Shown here: piece after piece, positions 22,991 to 32,862 of the stretch
How positions within the stretch are numbered: position 1 is the first letter of the stretch
Layout of the letters: every line of letters begins with the position of its first letter
DNA from: Anthonomus grandis grandis
Taxonomy: Eukaryota; Arthropoda; Insecta; Coleoptera; Curculionidae
Assembly (NCBI RefSeq): GCF_022605725.1
Contig: NC_065549.1
Coordinates: forward strand, 744,001 to 808,000
DNA: 64,000 bases
Direction of reading: 5' to 3'
Notes under the pieces: generated by a model
The model's database searches: none
What the model was told of the DNA's origin: nothing
Seen by the model: only the letters and a program-made list of their open reading frames with translations
Position numbers and translations under genes: made by a program

Positions 22991-23548
22991 CGAGTTGGAT
23001 TTATACTTATTTTTATTTTTGTGTATAAAGCTTAATTGGAGATAAATATCCAAGCAACTCAACCTTGTCAAAAAAATTTATCACCCTGTATCTTGAAAAC
23101 TATACATTTCCGGACCCATGTTTATAGAAACTTTTTCTCATATTTTTTGACAAGGAATCATCCATTGATTCCTCCAAGATCCTTGATGACCAAAGATCTT
23201 CGTTTATTTTTCGAACACCCTGTAGATTACACCAAGCTGTTGCAAATGCAAAGGTTTATAGTAATTTAACTACCAGGAAGTAAACCATGCTGAAATTCTG
23301 AGTTCTTTTCAGGCAGATGTGATAAAATTGATTTAAATAGAATCCTGTCAAAAATCTTTCCCAGGCTATTTAATATACATATAAGCCGTAATAACTCTTT
23401 AAGGTACTAAAGAATACTTACGTTATTTATGAACAGAATCAATAAAAATTAAAGTATATTATAGGAAAGGAATTAAATTGATAAGAAAAGTGCCGCACCA
23501 TTCCAAATTTGACGACCTCGATAGCATCGCACTGACATGAACTAGAGA

Positions 23549-23574
23549 CAAGGTCGTATTAAAAATATATAAAA
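23549..23574 (+). promoter_or_regulatory. Promoter of gene F with FTZ-F1-like element
   Basis: CAAGGTCG at 23549-23556 and TATATAAAA at 23566-23574. GACGACCTCGATAGCATCGC upstream and the leader GCAATTAGGAAATATATTAT are the same as gene B in inverted orientation. Confidence 0.68.
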
Positions 23575-23647
23575 ACCTAAACGCAATTAGGAAATATATT
23601 ATTATTTGTGTTTAGTTCAAATAGTAAAGAACTACCAAACTTGAGCC

Positions 23648-24304
23648 ATGAACTCCTTTGTAAGTATTCAATAATTTTTTGGGTTTCTAGATTTTATAAT
23701 TTTTATTATTCAAAATTGCCAGGCTGTCTTTACATTTGTCGCCTGTTTGGCCGTCGCTAACGCCGGTTGGTTCCACCACGAACCCTCAACGAAGATCATC
23801 CAAGGCCCCAGCTCCAAGACCACCCTGGTCGGACCCGAAGGCAGCGTGATCTCCGCAGTAGCACCAGGAGGACAAATCGTGCACGAAGAGCATCCAGGAG
23901 TCATCGCTCATGCCGCCCCAGTTCACTCTCACATCGTCGCTCATGTCGCCCCAGTATTCGCCCATCACGCTCCAGTTCTTGCCCACCATGTACCAATTGT
24001 AGCCCATCAAGTGCCAGTTGTAGCTCACCATGCTCACCACGTCCCAACCACCGTCGTTGCTCATGATACCGGTGTACATGGACACGAAAACGCCATCATT
24101 TCTGGGCCATCTGGAACTGTAGCTCGCGGTCATGGTGTACATGGTGCTGTAGTAGCTCCAGTTGTAGCTCATCATGCTGCTGTTGTTGCTCCAGTAGTTG
24201 TCGCTCATGACGGTTACCACCATGATCATGAGGGTCAATACGTACATGACCACAGTGAATCTCTTTATGATGATGGTTCTTACAAACCTCATTACTACCA
24301 TTAA
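23648..24304 (+). CDS. His-rich cuticular protein gene F
   Basis: Join: exon 1 23648-23659 (MNSF), 63 bp intron, exon 2 23723-24304; 197 aa. The modules match the family: AKII is preceded by ST instead of SA, then GPSSKTTLVGPEGSV, APGGQIVHEE, the His/Ala/Pro/Val repeats with the extra HQVPVVA block, GPSGTVARG and LYDDGSYKPHYYH. The 5' part (promoter, leader, intron) is closest to gene B, but the extra block, the codons at the stop and the 3' flank match gene D, so it looks like a recombinant. Its neighbour 170 bp downstream is a convergent short secreted-protein gene. Confidence 0.94.
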
Positions 24305-24471
24305 GCCAAAAACAGTGATATTTATTAGTGATAATACATTTGGAGTATTGTAAATCAGCCAGAAAAAATAATTGAAAATACAAAAAAAATTAAATGAAAT
24401 ATACTGATTTTTATTTACTAATTGACCGATTTTTAAACATAATTTTATAACAATATATTAAATTCTTAATA

Positions 24472-25846
24472 TTACACTTGAATATCAGCTTCAAAGGTGT
24501 TTGGTACCATGTTCACACCATCGGCAGCCATTTTTTCCCCACGCTCTTGAGCGCTTTTAGCAACATGCCCAGGAGGTACCATGGCAGAATCTACCATTTT
24601 ATGAGCTAAGTTTCCTGGGAAATTTGGTCCTAAAATATGGGAGTCTAGTAACATTAAAGATGAAAAAATACATAAATAATGAATATTAATTAATGTATGC
24701 CTGTATACATAAAAAAATGGATCAAATCATCGACGTTGGGCCTATCAATGGATTTATTACTCGCGTTAATTTAAATCAGTGTAAATCAGAAACCAGCAAA
24801 TACTTAGATTATATGCAATACCTGATGACAAAATTAATTTAATTAATCTATAGTTAAGATAGACATAGATCATTATTATTAGTTTTCCAGGCAGTCCAAT
24901 TAACCTTTTGTTTATTCTTGGAAGTATTTTTCCATCCAGATTGTCATCGTTTATCGATCGGAAAGGGAACAAACTGAAATATTCAAACTATAAAGATATA
25001 TCTGTAATCAGTCGAACAAGAAATATATGAACAAAGAAGAAGAAGAAGAACAATAAGGATTTCGAGCTAAAAGAATGTCTACGAATAACATATTTCGCTT
25101 AAAACAATTTATAGAAAAAAGATGAGCCGCTAAGTAAGAAACCTATGATCCAGTCAAAGTGTGAAGTTTCATTTGTCTGGAAAACACGATAGAGAAATAA
25201 CGAAAAGAATAACACAAGCCAGAAGAATTATAGGATGTCTCAATGGTATACTATGGAGTGATTTACAGAAATCGATGTTTTTAGGGGATTAATGGGTATA
25301 TCAAGAAAGATAGAATCTGAAATGTTGACGTACGACAACGGCATATGTGGTTCAATAATTATAGATATAGAGCAAAAACGGTTCGTATGGTACAGACATG
25401 TCCAAAGTATGTAAGAAATAAGACTTCCTAAAATTGAGTACTACCAAATCGCACAATCTGGAATTTTTGTATCAGCAATTACATTAAGCCCATTGGCATG
25501 ATAGTCTTCTCCAGCTATTGTGGTCTAATTAACTATAGAATTTTGTTACATCAATATGGTACAATTTTTTAGCATTAAATTACATTTTTAATACTAATAT
25601 TAATAAGAATACCTAATATTCTTCCGGCATTTTCAAAAACACCCGCCCTAGGCATTTCGGCCATTCCTCCTTCATCCTCACGATTCATTATTGAACCTTG
25701 TCCATTGGAAACTTGGTCTTGTGGAGCAGAATAAGTTGGTTCAAACAGACTTTGTAAAAGTACTAAAATAACCTAAAAATCACCCATGGGATATTTTTTA
25801 ACTCATTTTTTTCTAACGAAAACCCACTCACCAGGAATTTAATCAT
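24472..25846 (-). CDS. Short secreted protein of unknown function, three exons
   Basis: Proposed join: exon 1 25846-25832 (MIKFL, donor GTGAGT), exon 2 25772-25613, exon 3 24644-24472; 115 aa. The phases agree (0, then 1 completed by AC to give Asp). The spliced product starts with a clear signal peptide, MIKFLVILVLLQSLFEPTYS, then APQDQVSNGQGSIM. After an acidic segment it reads MPRAGVFENAGRIL, and exon 3 gives SHILGPNFPGNLAHKMVDSA, then a charged AKSAQERGEKMAADG and the end NTFEADIQV. I do not recognise the family. It has no cysteines in the mature part, so it is not a defensin-like peptide. It is convergent with F and divergent from G. An alternative acceptor nine bases further on (TTTTAG) is also in phase. 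The second intron (about 970 bp) contains a reverse transcriptase scrap. Confidence 0.65.
25165..25415 (+). pseudogene. RTE-type reverse transcriptase C-terminal fragment
   Basis: The plus strand reads FHLSGKHDREITKRITQARR, then IIGCLNGILWSDLQKS, and after stops and frameshifts IEQKRFVWYRHVQSM near 25357-25412. These are the conserved ends of RTE-like reverse transcriptases (RI.QAR...G.LN.ILWS, then R.L.WYGHV.RM). It lies inside intron 2 of the short secreted-protein gene. Confidence 0.65.
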
Positions 25847-26328
25847 TTTACAAAATGCCCAACGACTATTTTCAATAACGGATACTGCACTTTAATAAAA
25901 CAAATAATGCTGTTTGTTAGCATGGAAAACGCGCAATAATTAAATTAAATTACATATAGGGAAAAAACCATTAACGATGCCCGTCGGTATTGAATTAACA
26001 TGTAGAACATCATTGTTATTTTCAAAGTTAATGTAATTTGTAATAATAATGGAATTCGCTTTTTGTTTTTTTTAAGGTATTAAATATTTGGTTTCTCAGT
26101 AAATGCCGTTGGTTGATTCATCAGGTATTTATTAATTTAATTGTTCATAATCATTCTTTAATTAAATATATTGATTAATTTTATGAGCAGTCATTTCCGA
26201 TAGATCACAAAAATATTTATAACGGACACACCCCTCATTCAATAACAATTAACAAGGAAGGAATGTTTAATAGTAATTTTTTCGTTGCAAGGAAACGTTA
26301 TATTATATTAGAGCTTAGCTCATTCCAA

Positions 26329-26354
26329 TCAAGGTGAATCCATTTTATATAAAA
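26329..26354 (+). promoter_or_regulatory. Promoter of gene G
   Basis: TATATAAAA at 26346-26354, with TCAAGGTGA at 26329-26337 in the position held by CAAGGTCG in the other His-rich genes. The rest of the shared promoter block is absent. Confidence 0.55.
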
Positions 26355-26413
26355 TGAATTAATTCTAAAAGTAAATCATCATTCGATCGGTTTATTTGAT
26401 ATAAGCAACAACT

Positions 26414-26987
26414 ATGAACTCCTTTGTAAGTATGTTAAATAAATATCATAGTTTTTCTGTATTATTCATTTAAATAGTAACGAATCAAACTTCAAGTCAC
26501 GGGTTTAAGTTTATCATTAACATTCTTGGTAATACTTCAGGTTGTCATTTCCATGGTGGCCTTATTGGCTTTCACCAATGCTGGTATCATCCAGGGCCCC
26601 AGCTCCAAGACCACCCTGGTAGGACCTGAAGGCAGTGTCATCTCCGCTGTAGCACCGGGAGGTCAGATTGTGCATGAAGAGCATCCGGGAGTTATCGCCC
26701 ATGCCCACCAAATCCCAGTTGTAGCTCATCAAGTGTCTGTAGCTCATCAAGTACCAGTTTTAGCTCATGATGTCCCAACAACCGTTGTGGCTCATGATAC
26801 TGGTGTACATGGACATGAAAACGCCATCATTTCTGGACCATCTGGAACTGTAGCTCGCGGACATGGTGTTGTAGTAGTTCCAGTTGTTTCTCATGCTGAT
26901 GTTGATGATAATGGACATGAAGGACAATACGTTCATGACCACAGTGAGACTTTATATGATGATGGATCTTATAGGCCTCACTATTAA
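26414..26987 (+). CDS. His-rich cuticular protein gene G (short form)
   Basis: Join: exon 1 26414-26425 (MNSF), 115 bp intron, exon 2 26541-26987; 152 aa. The signal peptide MNSFVVISMVALLAFTNAG runs straight into IIQGPSSKTTLVGPEGSV; the WFHHEPSAK segment of B-F is missing. The middle is short and made of HQIPVVAHQVSVAHQVPVLA instead of HAAPVVAHH repeats. GPSGTVARGHGV and LYDDGSYRPHY are kept, ending in Tyr without the final YH. It is the most diverged member of the plus-strand series and probably an early branch. AATAAA-type signals occur near 27066. Confidence 0.92.
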
Positions 26988-27224
26988 GTTATGAAGGGAG
27001 TGTTTTGGGTGTTCTGGTCTATGGTCTGAGGCCATATTAGGTTTTTTTTGGGATTTTTTTTGTATAAATAAATAAAACCATTGTGATAAATAATTCAATA
27101 ATTTTTATTTTTTCTGCAGTATTTACAAGCTGATGGATTTAAAAAAACATAACAGTAGGGCCATTTGTTTTTCTATAAATCATAATAAAAAAAATATAAT
27201 AAGCATAACTTTAACAAATCGGTA

Positions 27225-28365
27225 AAAGAAAAATTATTCCAACTGCCTGGAATCAAAACAAAAATTACTTGCTTTGTAAAAGAAACTTTTAAAGCAAAAA
27301 TGAAGCAAATCGGAGCACTAGAAGTAAAGTTATAGGACAAGTTACCCAGACACTTGTGATTTACCACTGTGACTCCTAGACTCGATTTTCAAAAAATTGA
27401 ATAAAATTGTTTTTAGTTTACGGATTTGCTTGATTTTTTCAGTAAAAGCTTAAGAACACTCTAAAAAATCTTCTAAATTAAAACTAAAACAAATCGAAGT
27501 ACTAGAAGTAAAGTTATAAGGCAAGTTACCCAGACATGTGTGGTTTACCGCCGTGACTCCTAGACTCAATTTACAAAAATTTAAATAATTTTTTTTCTAG
27601 TCCATGGATTTTCTTGATTTTTTCAGTAGAGGCTTAAGAACACTCTAAGGAATCCTCTAAAGCAAAAATCAAACAAATCGAAGCACTAAAAGTAAAGTTA
27701 TAGGACAAGTTACCCAGACACTTGTGATTTACCACTGTGACTCCTAGACTCAATTTTCAAAAAATTGAATAAAATTGTTTCTAGTTTACGGATTTGCTTA
27801 ATTCTTTCAGTAAAAGCTTAAGAATACTCTAGAAAATCTTCTAAAGCAAAAATAAAACAAATCGAAGTACTAGAAGTAAAGTTATAAGGCAAGTTACCCA
27901 GACATGTGTGGTTTACCGCCGTGACTCCTAGACTCAATTTACAAAAATTAAAATAAATTTTTTTCTAGTTCATGGATTTTCTTGATTTTTTCAGTAGAAG
28001 CCTAAGAACAATACAAATAAACTTCTAAAGCAAAAATGAAGCAAATCGGAGTACCAGAAGTAAAGTTATAAGGCAAGTTACCCAGACATGTATGATTTAC
28101 CACTGTGACTCCTTGACTCCATTTAAAAAAATTGAATAAAATTGTTTCTGGTTTACGGATTTGCTTGATTCTTTCAGTAGAAGCTTAAGAACACTCTAAA
28201 GAATCTTCTAAAGTAAAAATCAAACAAATCGAAGCACTAGAAGTAAAGTTTTAAGGCAAGTTACCCAGACATGTATGATTTACCACTGTGACTCCTTGAC
28301 TCCATTTTCAAAAAATTGAATAAAATTTTTTCTAGTTTACGGATTTTCTTGATTCTTTAAGTTCA
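27225..28365 (+). repeat. Satellite-like array, 184 bp monomer, six copies
   Basis: The landmark GTTACCCAGACA recurs at 27341, 27525, 27709, 27893, 28077 and 28260, giving spacings of 184, 184, 184, 184 and 183. Copies 1 and 3 (CACTTGTGATTTACCACTG) and copies 2 and 4 (CATGTGTGGTTTACCGCCG) alternate, while copies 5 and 6 share a third version (CATGTATGATTTACC). Part of the edge (27180-27262) recurs at 29518-29612. Confidence 0.92.
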
Positions 28366-29020
28366 GGGGGGAAAAATTCTTGAGTGCACACACAATGCAC
28401 TCATATGTATAAATAATTCTACTCAAGAATATTTTTCAATCGTTAATTATTTTTTACTTTAAATACATTTTTTCCTTGCATTTTTTTTCAAGGGCAATAA
28501 TTAAAGTCATAATTTAATTATTCTAGGCTGATAAAGTAATCCGTTAATTTTTCCAGAAGATTAACACCAGTTTTTAATTTTTGAAAGATATCTTTAAATA
28601 TATATATATTTTTTAATTTTTGAAAGGAAAAAAAAAGCAAGTTTCATCGATTTTTTTCGAGGCAGTTTTCCAGACTGTTGAATTCACGTTTTATTAAAAT
28701 TTTAGAACTATAAATTAAGCTATTAAAAAAATTATCATTGAAAACTATTTTTCTTTAATATTATTGTTTTTTAATTTTTTTTATTCTCTTGACGTCATTT
28801 TCTATGTCTTCAAATAAAAACACTTTATTTCAAGTACTTTCTTATATTCCAGAGATGTCTAATAATTTTTTTTAGGATGATCCCTCACACAAATTTAAAA
28901 AAAAAGAAATACAAAACAATTAATATGTGCTCTTATTAATTTATCTTATTTTTCTGAAAATAGTAAAAATGTTCCTATTTTTATGGCTGGAAAATCTGTC
29001 CAAGTCAAAGTTTTTTCTTG
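28366..29020. other. No gene seen; AT-rich
   Basis: I see no open frame or conserved structure here. A short inverted pair around 28377-28430 (ATTCTTGAGT and ACTCAAGAAT) could form a hairpin. Confidence 0.3.
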
Positions 29021-29029
29021 ATAAATTAC

Positions 29030-29390
29030 GTTCCAGACCTTTAAAGTAATTTTTTTATTTTATTCCAGGAATTGCGAAGCATATTTCATATTTTATTTAT
29101 TTATTTATTTATATGTCATTCAGGCAGTAGGAATTAGTTCCTTTTGTATTCCAGGTCCTTGGACTTGTCATTGAAGTCCAGGCCTTTAAAGAAATTTTTC
29201 ATGCTATTCCAGGCATTTGAGCACATTTTGTAATTATTGAAGACATGTTTAATAAAGGTTCTTGGTATCCAAACTTTTAAAATATTTTTTTTATTTTATT
29301 CCAGACATTTGCGGTCACTTTCTTGAATTCCAGAACTTTGATATAATTTTTCTTGTCTCCCGGGCATTCCCGGTCTAATGTTTGATCTTA
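29030..29390 (+). repeat. Degenerate minisatellite, ~110-130 bp unit
   Basis: Three diverged units with the pattern CCAGACCTTTAAAGTAATTT (29034), CCAGGCCTTTAAAGAAATTT (29188) and CCAAACTTTTAAAATATTTT (29269), each followed by a TATTCCAG segment. Confidence 0.6.
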
Positions 29391-29418
29391 TTTCAAGCAT
29401 CTGGAATTAAATTTTTAT

Positions 29419-29450
29419 GTGGTTATGGTGTACATAGTGCTATAGTAGTT
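29419..29450 (+). pseudogene. Tiny relic of a His-rich cuticular gene
   Basis: GGTTATGGTGTACATAGTGC and the following TATAGTAGTT match the codons for HGVHGAVVV of genes D-F with four or so changes over about 32 bases. Nothing coding remains on either side. This may be the last trace of a further family member beyond G. Confidence 0.5.
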
Positions 29451-29718
29451 TAATAATTTTTATTTATTCTATCTATAGTAAGTTTTGTATTAGTAAATTA
29501 ATAATAGATTAATTTACTAGAACAATTATAATAAACATAACTTTAATTAATCAAGAAGGCTCAATAATAAGTTAATAAGAGAAAGAATATTTCAACTGCC
29601 TGGAAGAAAACACACAGTTTTATCTAACTTGAATTGAATTTGACTTGTCGAAACAATGGGCTACCAAAGCAGTTGTGCATATAGGTCTCCTGATGGACCC
29701 GTCATTCCTCACCGGGGG

Positions 29719-30843
29719 TTACCAGAGCCCAACGGCCTTAGAGAAACCGATGAGGCTCTCTGGTCTGAAGGACTTAAGCCATATTTTAGCGAGTAAGCGT
29801 CTTACTGGGTTGCCTTACAATGTCTTAAGCGTTACGTCATCATATGGTTGCGCTCGAATGACGTCATGTCTAACAGCTGTCAGAGTCTAAATATTAGTAA
29901 ATATTAGCTATACCTTTCATCGGTATTGCATTCGCTTTGGAGACTGACCTAAACTATGAAAACACCCATTTGTCTAAGTTTTCAAAACGTTTTTAGTCTA
30001 AATACTAAACTAACTAAATCCGATCTCATACATTTTAAGGATCAGATCAAGAGGAAATACAATAAACAAAAAAGTTACTGGCTTAAACATAACCTCACTC
30101 ATATTTTTTTTCACACAGAAATAAACCCAAACTAATCAAAAATCAATTAAAAAAAAATACCCGCAACCTCACCTTTACGTTCTTCACTGTATTTTTTTGC
30201 AAATCTATTCGCTCTTTTGATTATTTATTATTTTCTGCATTTTTATTTGGTTTGGATGTCTTAACTGTTAATATATATGAGACATTAATATAAAATAAAT
30301 AAAACTAATACTAAAAAATATAATGCTTCTACTCTAAAAAAATATCAAAAAATTGATATAAATATTTATTGTTTATTATTGTTTGTATAGCTTCCCTTTG
30401 ACTTTGACATATCGAGTTTATTAGCGGTCTCCCGAGACCGCTAACAAACGCTTAAAGCGCCTTATACGGTGACGTCATGACTTGATCGCTCGAATGAGAT
30501 GTCTTAAAGACGCTTAAAGCCGCTTAAAACCGCTTACTCGCTAAAATATGGCTTTAAATTCGCTCGGTACACTGAAAGTGTTACCCAAGTATTTGAAGCT
30601 GGCGCGCGTGAGTGCTAGGCACTCCCCGACTACATCGTTAACGGTTTCATTCTCCTCACAGCACCATCGGCATTCCGGGTTGTCCGCAATTCCGATAGTA
30701 TGGAGGTGGCTTCTTAAGTGCTAGTGACCGGTTAAAAGACCTGTCACTACCTGAATTTCGCGTCTTTTTAGGCGTAGTAGATTTTTGGTGAGACAGGCAG
30801 AGGGACCACCTACGTGCGCTTTGGCCTGTCTCATATAGTTCGG
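29719..30843 (-). pseudogene. Non-LTR retrotransposon RNase H/C-terminal fragment, split by an insertion
   Basis: Minus strand, upstream part 30843-30554: MRQAKAHVGGPSACLTKNLL, then REIQVVTGLLTGH-stop-HLRSHLHTIG, then NPECRWCCEENETVNDVVGE. This is the RNase H tail with the C..C cluster of I/Jockey-like elements. It is broken at 30553 by a 776 bp TTAA-flanked insert and resumes at 29777 with SFRPESLIGFSKAVGLW and the natural stop at 29719-29721. When one TTAA and the insert are left out of account the two halves are exactly in frame. One TAG lies within the upstream half. Confidence 0.8.
29778..30553. mobile_element. Non-autonomous DNA transposon with TTAA target duplication
   Basis: 776 bp between TTAA at 29774-29777 and TTAA at 30554-30557. 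The terminal inverted repeats match over about 22 bases (GCCATATTTTAGCGAGTAAG; the right end has one extra base). Subterminal repeats of the form CGCTTAAAG/CTTAAGCG and TGACGTCAT occur at both ends. No transposase. TTAA targets are typical of piggyBac and Kolobok superfamilies; the ends lack the CCC start usual for piggyBac. Confidence 0.8.
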
Positions 30844-31897
30844 TTCAGAGATCTATTAGAATCTTTGATGTGCCGCGAATAGTCCGTGTGCCGGTGTTGC
30901 TTGTATTGTCACCTGACATGCATGTTTAAATCGCAAAATTTTATGTGAAAAGAGTCATAAAGTAATATTCTAAGCAATATTTAATCATTCCAATAAATAA
31001 ATAAATGTTTTAAGTATTTTTTTCAGAATTTATACATTTGGTTCGTAAAATTTGACTACATGCGCCCACGTACTATTTTGTTACACGTCTGACCTCAGTC
31101 ACAGCCACTCAAGCGTGAAAAGTTGCACAGGTCCGGACTTAAAATGTATTTGTATTTAAAACTTTATTATTCGGGATTCTTGGGTTTAGTTTTATTAAGT
31201 TTGAAATTGAAGATAGTAGATAGCAAGGTAATATTTAATTTAACTATAAGATTTAAGTACGTAAAATGAGTTTAACCAAAAATTTTAATTTAATAAGCTT
31301 AGTTTTTAGTGCCATCAGTAGGGTGTTTATAACAAGTGATGAGAGAATACTGACATTTATTTTTACTTGGTGGTAATTATTAATGGGGATTTTGGCTGCC
31401 ATAAAGATCTCTTTAAAAACACGACGAAAGTAATACAAGAACAGCCCAAAAATTTATTTGGGTACGGCCCCGTAATCTTCAAAATCAGTGGGATAGAGAG
31501 AGATACAAATCACTTGCACAGCCTGAAGTAGGAATCGCCAGAACGCAGGTGTTTTATCTTTGTTTAATAGACTGGCTAAAAAGAGCTGACAAGTCTGTGA
31601 GTGCTGGAAGTGTTTAAAATATTTTGTAAGATGCTTGGATTTTAGTCCGCGGTCAATTTTTTGATATTATTTTTTTGTGATAATATTTTCTTTCTAAAAA
31701 TGGACATTTTCGAAAGAAAAATAAAAAATACTATAAAACATGGGGTTTTACATATATTTAAAATGATTTCATAGATAAACAATTTAAAATTTTGCCATTT
31801 AAACATGTATATCATGCGACAATAAATACGACATAGGCGCACGGACTAGTTACTGCGGCATCTGCGACACATCAAAGATTCTAATAGATCTCTGAAC
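30843..31897. mobile_element. Element with ~110 bp terminal inverted repeats
   Basis: The left arm (30843-30943) and the right arm (31785-31897) are inverted copies: the outer ends both read GTTCAGAGATCTATTAGAAT and the inner parts share ATGTTTAAAT.GCAAAATTTT. About 840 bp lie between them with no recognisable gene. The right arm is followed by TGGACTTTACCAGGGGACCC, which might be the upstream continuation of the same broken non-LTR element. No clear target duplication was found. Confidence 0.6.
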
Positions 31898-31909
31898 TGG
31901 ACTTTACCA

Positions 31910-32860
31910 GGGGACCCAGTCCATCTTCGGCGGGTCTACTTGTCCAACAGACCGTTCATTGACGTGACCGCAACGGATTTGGCGATATCAACTATGGGTT
32001 CCTATTTAATGCTTATAGGTAAAATTATGGAACGCCACCGCTTTTTTGGCAATTTCATTTTTATTAGATTAAGCGGTCAATAATGTAACTTTCTTGCCTC
32101 CTGGGCCTTACTCGTATCTAGCATTGTTTTCAGGAAAAAAATCAAAATCTGTCCCTGGCCCTATTAAAACAAATAATAAATTCGCATCGATTATTGAGAT
32201 TCGTTTAATTTCTTTTCAAAATTTAACTTAGCCTAGGTAACTGATACAAAAGCAACTTTAACACTCTGTATGTAGAAAACGAAACAAGTTAGGAGATACG
32301 TTTTTATGAAAAAATCTTCTTGTTTTTGGCTGGTTAATACGCCCTTGAAATCTTTGCACTCAATTTTGAATCACCCTATATAACAAGAATATTCTCTGGA
32401 GAAATTATGCGTACCCAAATAATTTATAAAAACTAAATAAATAATTCAATGTAAACATTGAAAAATGCAGGTATATTGGCAATCTTTCTATTTATAAACA
32501 GCTTTATTTCTATTATAGTCAATTGTTAGCTATATTCCCAAATTTCACTTATTCACCGCTACACTATTTTAATATAAACACAATAATAATAAGGCAAAAA
32601 GTAATTGCAATAATGAAAAATGCTGCCTATTGGCAACGTTGCCTCACACTATTTACTATAACAGAATTAATATTTCTCAGCGATTCCTTAAACAGGGGTC
32701 CGAGCCGATTCGAAATATTTGAAATACGCCCGGCGCATTCGCCAATTGATAAGAATTATTTTAAATTATTTCAAATTGTACCGAAGGTACGTTTAAGGTT
32801 TCTCGGTTTCAGTGTTGTGGTGATGCTTCGCTCGCTTGGATTTACGCGGTATTATTTACT
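31910..32860. other. No gene recognised; includes an open frame of unknown meaning
   Basis: A 137-codon open frame at 32523-32936 has no recognisable domain and ends inside the inverted repeat of the following Tc1 element, so I do not call it a gene. Short sequences such as CACCCTATATAAC (32374) hint at transposon ends. Confidence 0.3.
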
Positions 32861-32862
32861 TA

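Larger units (their letters stand above)
20865..24304 (+). repeat. Inverted segmental duplication, right arm (genes E and F)
   Basis: Partner of 12116-15490. C corresponds to E and B to F, except that the end of F and its 3' flank are of the gene D type. About 5.4 kb separates the arms. Confidence 0.88.

Noticed and set aside
27225..28365. Regularly spaced repeats resembling a CRISPR array.
   Set aside because: The whole 184 bp unit repeats, so there are no unique spacers, and the DNA is clearly eukaryotic.
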